From contig CAMIOJ010000023.1 of the NCBI GenBank assembly GCA_946222435.1, positions 1 through 13,380 on the forward strand: a stretch of 13,380 nt of DNA, given 5' to 3'. A program made the position numbers and the translations under genes. This document shows, piece after piece, positions 6,127 through 11,873 of this stretch (within the stretch, counting starts at the first letter, position 1; every line of letters begins with the position of its first letter). This stretch comes from an uncultured Micrococcus sp. Lineage in GTDB: Bacteria; Actinomycetota; Actinomycetes; Actinomycetales; Micrococcaceae. The notes beneath the pieces are model-generated. The model was not told where the DNA came from. It ran no database searches and saw only the letters and a program-made list of their open reading frames with translations.

Positions 6127-6924
6127 ATGACCGACACCACTGACACCACGTCCCTGCCGCAGCCGCTCGTGGCGGCCCGCACGGACGTCGGCGCCGTCCG
6201 CGAGCTCAACGAGGACTCCTACGCCGTGCTCACCGAGCCGCTGCTGCTGGCCGCGGTGGCGGACGGCATGGGCGGGCACGCCGCCGGCGAGGTCGCCTCC
6301 GCCGCGGCGGTGCGCGCCCTCGGCGAGGGGATCGGCCGCCTGGCCGAGACCGACGGGGGACCGAGCCTGGAGGGGCTCGGTGAGCTCGTCCATGCCGCCC
6401 ACCAGGCGGTGCTCGACGACGGCCCGGCCGGCTCCGGCACGACCCTCACCCTCCTGACGGCACTCGAGCCCGCCGCGGGCCGCTGGGCCGTGGCCAACGT
6501 CGGCGACTCCCGCGTCTACCGCCGTCCGGCCGGCTCCGCGGTCCTGCAGCAGCTCACCGTGGACCATTCCGCGGTGCAGATGCTCGTGGACGCCGGCGAG
6601 CTCACCCCGGACGAGGCCCGCGTGCACCCGCGCCGGAACGTGATCACCCGCGCCCTCGGCTCCCCGGAGCAGCTGGTGGTGGATGTGGGCGAGGTCCACG
6701 CCGCCCCGGGGGACCGGTTCCTGCTCTGCTCGGACGGGCTGACCGGGGAGCTGCTGGACGCGGAGATCCTCGCCCTGCTGGAGGACAACGCGGACGACCC
6801 CCAGACCGCGGTGGACGCCCTCGTGGAGGCCGCGCTCTGGCGCGGCGGCCGGGACAACGTCACCGTGGTGCTCGTGCAGATCCCCGGTGACGCCGCGGCG
6901 GAGGACGCCACGGCGGACGCCTGA
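6127..6924 (+). CDS. PP2C-family serine/threonine phosphatase
   Basis: This 265-residue phosphatase hydrolyses phosphoserine or phosphothreonine on proteins using two metal ions. The PP2C motifs appear in order: TDVGAVRELNEDSY (19-32), the metal-binding ADGMGGHAAGE (45-55), SGTTLTLL (103-110), ANVGDSRVYR (123-132), the VDHS...LVDAGELTPDEAR flap region (145-165), LLCSDGLTGEL (199-209, metal ligand D203) and GRDNVTVVLV (241-250). The first motif has NED where NQD is usual. Unlike mycobacterial PstP it lacks a membrane helix and an extracellular domain, so it should be cytosolic. No Ser/Thr kinase or FHA gene is nearby. It begins six bases after the cyclase stop, with GAGG four bases before the ATG, and belongs to the same transcription unit. 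Substrates are unknown; the neighbours suggest a role in the same signalling circuit. Confidence 0.92.
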   Translation: MTDTTDTTSLPQPLVAARTDVGAVRELNEDSYAVLTEPLLLAAVADGMGGHAAGEVASAAAVRALGEGIGRLAETDGGPSLEGLGELVHAAHQAVLDDGPAGSGTTLTLLTALEPAAGRWAVANVGDSRVYRRPAGSAVLQQLTVDHSAVQMLVDAGELTPDEARVHPRRNVITRALGSPEQLVVDVGEVHAAPGDRFLLCSDGLTGELLDAEILALLEDNADDPQTAVDALVEAALWRGGRDNVTVVLVQIPGDAAAEDATADA

Positions 6925-6929
6925 CCGGC

Positions 6930-6952
6930 CGGAGGCGGTGCGCTGTCCTCCG
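6930..6952 (+). terminator. Inverted repeat between the PP2C gene and ligA
   Basis: CGGAGG (6930-6935) and CCTCCG (6947-6952) form a perfect six-base stem with an 11-base loop, starting five bases after the PP2C stop and ending seven bases before the ligA -10. It could be a weak terminator for the upstream unit or an operator over the ligA promoter. No U-tract is present. Confidence 0.3.
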
Positions 6953-6959
6953 TGTTCAC

Positions 6960-6965
6960 TACTCT
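6960..6965 (+). promoter_or_regulatory. -10 promoter element (TACTCT), leaderless start of ligA
   Basis: TACTCT matches TAnnnT and ends six bases before the ligA GTG at 6972, exactly the -12 to -7 spacing if transcription starts at the G of the start codon. No Shine-Dalgarno sequence precedes the GTG, consistent with leaderless initiation. No -35 consensus is visible. Confidence 0.6.
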
Positions 6966-6971
6966 GGACGG

Positions 6972-9425
6972 GTGAGCGCACAGACCGATCCCCACAGCGA
7001 TCCCCACGCCAAGCCCGCCGACGCCGCCTCCGACCAGGCCCACGTGCCGGGTGCGGAGGACATCCCGCAGGCGTCCCTGCGCGAGGAGTACCAGGAGCTG
7101 GTGGAGCAGGTGCGCGCCGCCCGCACCGCCTACTACCAGAAGGACGAACCGGAGCTCTCGGACGCGGAGTACGACCGCCTCTACCGCCGCCTCGAGGACC
7201 TGGAGACGCTCCACCCGGAGATCGTGGCCAACGACTCGCCGACCCAGGAGGTTGGCGGCGAGGTCTCCGAGGCCTTCGCCCCCGTCACGCACGGCGCCCG
7301 CATGTACTCGCTGGAGGACCTGTTCTCCGAGGAGGAGCTCGAGGTCTGGTTCCGCCGCACCGCCGAGGCCGTGGCGGCGGCCCGCCCCGGCACGGATCCG
7401 CGCTGGCTTGTGGAGGTCAAGATCGATGGCCTGGCGGTGAACCTGCGCTACCAGGACGGCGCGCTCACCCGCGCCGCCACCCGCGGCGACGGCGTCACCG
7501 GCGAGGACGTCACCCACAACGTCCGCACCATCGGGTCCATCCCGCAGCGGCTGGAGGGCGAGGGGTGGCCGGCGGACCTGGAGGTCCGCGGCGAGGTCTT
7601 CATGTCCTCGGCCGACTTCCGCGCGCTCAACGAGGCGCGCGCCGAGGAGGGTAAGGCGCCCTTCGCCAATCCGCGCAACGCCGCCGCCGGCTCCCTGCGT
7701 CAGAAGGACCCCAAGGTCACTGCGGCCCGGCCGCTGAGCATGTTCGTCCACGGCATCGGCGCCCACTCCGGCCTGGACCTGTCCAGCCAGGGCGAGGCCT
7801 ACGAGGCGCTCGCCGGCTGGGGGCTGCCCACCAGCCCGTACACCCGCACCGTGACCGGGCTCGGCGACGAGGCGCTCCGGGGCATCCTGGACGTCATCGC
7901 CGAGTACGGCCGCCGCCGGCACGAGCTGGTGCATGAGATCGACGGCATCGTGGTGAAGGCGGACGACTTCGCGGACCAGCGGGCTCTGGGCCACACCTCC
8001 CGCGTGCCCCGCTGGGCCGCCGCCTACAAGTACCCGCCGGAGGAGGTCCACACGAAGCTCCTGGACATCCAGGTCTCCGTGGGCCGTACCGGCCGCGTCA
8101 CCCCCTACGCCGTGATGGAGCCGGCCACCGTGGCCGGGTCCACCGTGTCCATGGCCACCCTGCACAACCAGGACGTGGTCAAGGCCAAGGGTGTACTGAT
8201 CGGGGACACCGTGGTGCTGCGCAAGGCCGGAGACGTCATCCCCGAGGTGGTCGGCCCCGTGCTGCCGCTGCGGGAGAAGGCCGAGGCCGCGGGGGAAGAG
8301 CTGCGCGAGTTCGTCATGCCCGCCGAGTGTCCCTCCTGCGGCACCGCCCTGGCACCGGCCAAGGAGGGGGATGTGGACCTGCGCTGCCCGAACTCCCTGA
8401 CCTGCCCGGCCCAGCTGGCCGGCCGCATGGAGCACCTGGCCTCGCGCGGCGCCTTCGACGTGGAGGCGCTCGGCGAGGAGGCCGCCGTCTGGCTCACCAC
8501 CGGCCCCGGACCGGACCCGGCCGAGCAGGAGGGCGCGCCCAGCCCGGAGGGCCCCGGCGTGCTCACCTCCACCGCCCAGGTCTTCGACCTCGCCTCCGGC
8601 ACCCCGGAGGAGATCACCGGCCCGCGCGGGGAGGACGGCCTGACCGACCTGCAGCGCTCCCTGGGGGACGTCCGCGTCTGGCGGGAGAAGCGCACCAAGG
8701 TGGACGGCACGTTCGTCCCCTCCGGCGTCTGGGAGCTCAAGCCCGCGTTCTTCACGCAGGGCACCGCGAAGAGGCCGTCCGCCCCCACCGCCAACACGCT
8801 GCGCCTGTTCGAGGAGCTGGAGAAGGCCAAGTCCCAGCCGCTGTGGCGCGTGCTGGTGGCCCTGTCCATCCGGCACGTCGGGCCCACCGCGGCCCGCTCG
8901 CTCGCCGTGGCGTTCGGCTCCATGGACGCGCTGCGCGAGGTGGCCGAGGCGAAGGACGTCGAGCGCCTGTCCGAGACGGACGGCGTGGGACCGATCATCG
9001 CCGAGGCCGTGATCGAGTGGTTCGCCGTGCCGGAGCACGTGGCGATCGTGGACGCCTGGGCCGCCGCCGGCGTGCGCATGGAGGACGAGCAGGACGAGTC
9101 CACCCCGCGCACCCTGGAGGGCATCACCGTGGTGGTCACCGGCACCCTCGAGGACTTCAGCCGCGACTCGGCCAAGGAGGCCATCCTGGTCCGCGGCGGC
9201 AAGGCCTCCGGCTCCGTGTCCAAGAAAACCCACTTCCTGGTGGCCGGCGCCTCGGCCGGCTCCAAGCTGGACAAGGCCGAGTCCCTCGGCGTCCCCGTCC
9301 TGGACGAGGACGGCTTCAAGCGGCTGCTCGCCGAGGGGCCGGGCGCCTTCGTCGAGGACGACGACGCCGGCGCCGCCGGTGAGGAGGGCGCGGCCGCCGC
9401 CGAGACCGCGGAGGAGGGCCAGTGA
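6972..9425 (+). CDS. ligA: NAD-dependent DNA ligase
   Basis: LigA seals nicks between Okazaki fragments and in repair, using NAD+ to adenylate its own lysine. Features in order: the NMN-binding Ia region (about 36-100), the nucleotidyltransferase domain with catalytic K150 in VEVKIDGLAVN, RGDGVTGEDV (171-180) and HEIDGIVVK (321-329), the OB fold with GRTGRVTPYAVMEP (371-384), a four-Cys zinc finger (C453, C456, C472, C478), a helix-hairpin-helix region (about 605-700) and a BRCT domain (about 712-790). At 817 residues it is far longer than the usual 670-700: it has an N-terminal extension of about 35 residues, an acidic Ala/Glu tail, and an insertion of about 55-60 residues near 503-590 that changes the first HhH motif. 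The GTG start is supported by the -10 box immediately upstream. Its stop overlaps the next gene by four bases. Confidence 0.97.
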   Translation: MSAQTDPHSDPHAKPADAASDQAHVPGAEDIPQASLREEYQELVEQVRAARTAYYQKDEPELSDAEYDRLYRRLEDLETLHPEIVANDSPTQEVGGEVSEAFAPVTHGARMYSLEDLFSEEELEVWFRRTAEAVAAARPGTDPRWLVEVKIDGLAVNLRYQDGALTRAATRGDGVTGEDVTHNVRTIGSIPQRLEGEGWPADLEVRGEVFMSSADFRALNEARAEEGKAPFANPRNAAAGSLRQKDPKVTAARPLSMFVHGIGAHSGLDLSSQGEAYEALAGWGLPTSPYTRTVTGLGDEALRGILDVIAEYGRRRHELVHEIDGIVVKADDFADQRALGHTSRVPRWAAAYKYPPEEVHTKLLDIQVSVGRTGRVTPYAVMEPATVAGSTVSMATLHNQDVVKAKGVLIGDTVVLRKAGDVIPEVVGPVLPLREKAEAAGEELREFVMPAECPSCGTALAPAKEGDVDLRCPNSLTCPAQLAGRMEHLASRGAFDVEALGEEAAVWLTTGPGPDPAEQEGAPSPEGPGVLTSTAQVFDLASGTPEEITGPRGEDGLTDLQRSLGDVRVWREKRTKVDGTFVPSGVWELKPAFFTQGTAKRPSAPTANTLRLFEELEKAKSQPLWRVLVALSIRHVGPTAARSLAVAFGSMDALREVAEAKDVERLSETDGVGPIIAEAVIEWFAVPEHVAIVDAWAAAGVRMEDEQDESTPRTLEGITVVVTGTLEDFSRDSAKEAILVRGGKASGSVSKKTHFLVAGASAGSKLDKAESLGVPVLDEDGFKRLLAEGPGAFVEDDDAGAAGEEGAAAAETAEEGQ

Positions 9426-10303
9426 GCGCCTCCGTCACCCCGGCCGGTCTGCTCGCCGTCGCCCGGGCCGCCGCCCGCGCCGGTGCCGCCGTGCTCAACG
9501 AGCGCTGGACCGCCGCGCATCCGGCCACCCCGCTGACCGCCGCCGCGCTCGGGGCGGAGACCAAGTCCTCCGCCTCGGACTGGGTCACGGACTTCGACCG
9601 CCGTGCCGAGGACGCCGTCCGGCAGGTGATCACCGGCTACCGGCCGCAGGACGAGATCTCCGGGGAGGAGTACGGGGCCACGGTGCCTGCCGAGCCCTCC
9701 GGGTACCGCTGGTCCGTCGATCCGCTGGACGGCACCACCAACTTCATCCGCGGCATCCCCCAGTTCTGCACCTCCGTGGCCGTCTGGGGGCCGGACGGCG
9801 ACGGTGAGGGACGCTGGCTGGCGGGGGCCGTCGTCGCCCCGGCGCTCGGACGCACCTGGTACGCCCATGCCGGCGGCGGCGCCTGCTCCACCGTGGACGC
9901 CACCACCGCGGCCTCCGCCCGGGAGGACCGGGAGGCGCCCGTGCGGCTCGCCGGCCCCGTGACGGGCCGTTCCGGGCGGCTGATCGCCACCGGCTTCGGC
10001 TACGACCCGGACCGCCGCGCCCGCCAGGTCCAGGCGCTCACCGCCGTGCTCGGCGAGTTCGGGGACGTCCGCCGCATCGGCTCGGCCGCCCTGGACCTCT
10101 GCATGGTCGCGGACGGCACCCTGGACGCCTACGCCGAGTACGGCACCCAGGAGTACGACTGGGCCGCCGGCGCCCTGATCGCCGAGGAGGCCGGGGTTCC
10201 CGTGGTGCGCCCCGCCCATCCCGACGGCGGCGCCCACCCGGACTGGATGCTTGCCGGAGACCTCGGCGGGCTGGAGGAGACGCTGCGGGAGGCGATGGCA
10301 TGA
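9422..10303 (+). CDS. Inositol monophosphatase family protein
   Basis: This 293-residue metal-dependent phosphatase belongs to the IMPase/SuhB/FBPase fold. The metal-site motifs are intact: E82 and E83 in SGEEYG, D100 and D103 in VDPLDGTTNF, and D246 in the C-terminal EYDWAAGALIAEEAG. It probably dephosphorylates myo-inositol-1-phosphate or a related sugar phosphate. In actinobacteria such enzymes supply inositol for phosphatidylinositol and mycothiol, or act on histidinol phosphate; the sequence alone does not separate these. The GTG start shares GTGA with the ligA stop, and its own stop overlaps the next ATG as ATGA, so it is coupled on both sides. A location beside a thiol-redox protein is compatible with a mycothiol link, but that is speculation. 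Confidence 0.9.
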   Translation: MSASVTPAGLLAVARAAARAGAAVLNERWTAAHPATPLTAAALGAETKSSASDWVTDFDRRAEDAVRQVITGYRPQDEISGEEYGATVPAEPSGYRWSVDPLDGTTNFIRGIPQFCTSVAVWGPDGDGEGRWLAGAVVAPALGRTWYAHAGGGACSTVDATTAASAREDREAPVRLAGPVTGRSGRLIATGFGYDPDRRARQVQALTAVLGEFGDVRRIGSAALDLCMVADGTLDAYAEYGTQEYDWAAGALIAEEAGVPVVRPAHPDGGAHPDWMLAGDLGGLEETLREAMA

Positions 10304-10794
10304 GGGCCCTGTTCGGACAGCCGTGGTACTACCCGGTGGTGTTCGTCTGCTTCGGCCTGGCCTTCGCCGTGTGGGGGACGCTCCAGCGCAACCCGATGCT
10401 GATCGCCCCCGGCGTGCTGATCGCCGCCTTCGGCGTCTGGTACGCCCCGGCCATGAAGGTCTCCTCCCGGCCGGCCTCCGGTGCCGAGGAGCACCTGGCG
10501 AACGGGGGAGTGGTGCTCTACTGGCGCCCCGGCTGCCTCTACTGCCTGAAGCTGATCCGCACCCTGAGCCGGCAGGAGCGGGAGACCGCCTACTGGGTGA
10601 ACATCTGGACGGACGAGCAGGGCCGCGCCCAGCTCTGGGAGGCCCACGAGCACCGCACCGGCGTCCTTCAGGGCCGCCCGGACGAGACCGTGCCCACCGC
10701 GGTCAGCCGCCGCCAGGCCGTGGTGGTCACCGGTGACGAGAACATCGCACGCCTGCGGCAGATGCTGCAGGCCGCGGCACGGAGGACACGGTGA
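10300..10794 (+). CDS. Membrane-anchored glutaredoxin-like (mycoredoxin-like) protein
   Basis: This 164-residue protein starts with two hydrophobic helices (about 9-27 and 32-48) and continues with a thioredoxin-fold glutaredoxin domain at about 68-160. The active site is WRPGCLYCLKL with C79 and C82, and TVPTAV (130-135) supplies the cis-Pro loop typical of glutaredoxins. The segment before the cis-Pro loop (HRTGVLQGRPDE) is longer than in small mycoredoxins, which read CGYC and GNxTVPT. It probably reduces mixed disulfides, with mycothiol as the likely partner in actinobacteria, at the cytoplasmic membrane face. The ATG overlaps the previous stop (ATGA) and its stop overlaps the next GTG, so it is coupled within the ligA operon. 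The glutaredoxin fold is well supported; the mycothiol link is inferred. Confidence 0.82.
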   Translation: MRALFGQPWYYPVVFVCFGLAFAVWGTLQRNPMLIAPGVLIAAFGVWYAPAMKVSSRPASGAEEHLANGGVVLYWRPGCLYCLKLIRTLSRQERETAYWVNIWTDEQGRAQLWEAHEHRTGVLQGRPDETVPTAVSRRQAVVVTGDENIARLRQMLQAAARRTR

Positions 10795-11429
10795 ACACGG
10801 ACAGGAACCGCCACGGGAGGACCCCGGGTCCCCAGGAGCCGGCCCAGGCGGCCGGGCGAGCCGACGGCGGCAGGCGGGCGGCCGTCGTCGTGCGTCCGAT
10901 CGCCGCAGGCGACCACGCGGCGGTGGCCGCGTTGACCGAGGCCGCCTACGTCCGCGGCGGGCACGTGAAGCCGGACAACGGCTACCTGCCCAAGCTGCGG
11001 GACGTGGCCACCCGCGCCGCCGAGGCCGAGGTGCTGGTGGCCGAGGTCCCAGGCCCGGACGGCCACCCGGTGGTGGCCGGCTCCGTGGTGCTGGCCCCTC
11101 ACGGACACCCGTGGGCGGAGGTCGCCTACCCGGACGAGTACGAGTTCCGCATGCTCGCCGTGCACCCGGACCACCACCGCCGCGGCATCGCCCGTGCCCT
11201 GGTGGACGCGGTGATCGAGCGGGCGCGGGCCACCGCGGGGGTGCGCGCCGTGGTGCTCTCCTCCCTGGTCTCCATGCGCGGGGCCCACCGCCTCTACGCC
11301 TCCTACGGCTTCGAGCACGTGCCGAGCCGGGACTGGATGCTCTCCGAGATGATCCCCGGGATCCCTCTGCACAAGGACAAGGGCCCGTTCCCCGTGTACC
11401 GGATGCTGCTGGAGGCCGAGCAGTCGTGA
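10791..11429 (+). CDS. GNAT family N-acetyltransferase
   Basis: This 212-residue protein is predicted to transfer an acetyl group from acetyl-CoA to an unknown amine substrate. The first 30 residues are a Gly/Pro/Arg-rich tail; the GNAT fold begins at about residue 31 (AVVVRPIAAGD). The acetyl-CoA pyrophosphate-binding motif A is clear: RMLAVHPDHHRRGIARALVD (120-139, with RRGIA). Motif B follows in RLYASYGFEHV (157-167). It keeps an unusual C-terminal stretch, IPLHKDKGPFPVYRM. The GTG start is supported by GGAGGA about four bases upstream and by the GTGA overlap with the glutaredoxin-like gene. It is the last gene of the ligA operon; a hairpin follows its stop. No substrate can be assigned. 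Confidence 0.85.
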   Translation: MNTDRNRHGRTPGPQEPAQAAGRADGGRRAAVVVRPIAAGDHAAVAALTEAAYVRGGHVKPDNGYLPKLRDVATRAAEAEVLVAEVPGPDGHPVVAGSVVLAPHGHPWAEVAYPDEYEFRMLAVHPDHHRRGIARALVDAVIERARATAGVRAVVLSSLVSMRGAHRLYASYGFEHVPSRDWMLSEMIPGIPLHKDKGPFPVYRMLLEAEQS

Positions 11430-11435
11430 GCCGGC

Positions 11436-11453
11436 GCCCGGGAGAGGCCGGGC
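11436..11453 (+). terminator. Hairpin after the GNAT gene, probable operon end
   Basis: GCCCGG / CCGGGC is a perfect six-base stem with loop GAGAGG, starting seven bases after the GNAT stop and about 24 bases before the gatC -10 element. There is no U-tract. Position between two transcription units supports a terminator. Confidence 0.45.
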
Positions 11454-11476
11454 ACGGGCGGCCCCGGCCGAACGAC

Positions 11477-11482
11477 TAGACT
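11477..11482 (+). promoter_or_regulatory. -10 promoter element (TAGACT) for gatC-gatA
   Basis: TAGACT, identical to the hexamers before accD and the DUF885 gene, lies 86 bases before the gatC start, giving a leader of about 80 bases. It follows the hairpin that closes the previous operon. No -35 consensus is seen 17-18 bases upstream. Confidence 0.55.
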
Positions 11483-11568
11483 CGGGCGCAGACCCCGCCC
11501 CGTCCGCAGGCCGGACCTCCGTGCGCGCCGACGGGCGGGAGACCGCCGACCGACGACCGAGGAGATCC

Positions 11569-11865
11569 ATGGCTGAGATCACTCGAGACCAGGTGGCCCA
11601 TCTGGCCCGCCTGGCCCACATCAGGATGGGCGAGCAGGAGCTGGACACGCTGTCCGGCGAGCTCGGCCTCATCCTGGACTCCATCTCCCAGGTGCAGGAG
11701 GTGGCCGGCGAGGACGTCGTGCCGACCTCCCACCCCATCCCGCTGACCAACGTCTTCCGTGAGGACGAGCCGCGGGACACGCTGACCCGCGAGCAGGCCC
11801 TGGACCAGGCGCCGGACTCCGAGGACGGCCAGTTCAAGGTCCCCGCGATCCTGGACGGAGAGTGA
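11569..11865 (+). CDS. gatC: Aspartyl/glutamyl-tRNA amidotransferase subunit C
   Basis: GatC is the small subunit that wraps GatA and GatB together in the complex that turns Glu-tRNA(Gln) or Asp-tRNA(Asn) into Gln-tRNA(Gln) or Asn-tRNA(Asn). This 98-residue protein shows the family pattern: the N-terminal helix ITRDQVAHLARLAHIRMGEQ with its conserved VxHLARLA core, the helix LSGELGLILDSISQVQEV, the linker PTSHPIPLTNVFREDEP and the C-terminal QFKVPAIL. The ATG at 11569 is chosen because GAGGAG (11559-11564) is four bases upstream and the family N-terminus begins there; the frame stays open 16 codons further upstream without conserved sequence. gatA follows after eight bases. Confidence 0.95.
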   Translation: MAEITRDQVAHLARLAHIRMGEQELDTLSGELGLILDSISQVQEVAGEDVVPTSHPIPLTNVFREDEPRDTLTREQALDQAPDSEDGQFKVPAILDGE

Positions 11866-11873
11866 GCGCAGCC

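Noticed and set aside
6516..9233. A minus-strand open frame of 905 codons opposite the PP2C gene and ligA
   Set aside because: Composition is His/Gly/Val/Leu-rich with no domain, typical of the antisense frame of high-GC coding sequence; ligA and PP2C on the other strand have complete motifs.
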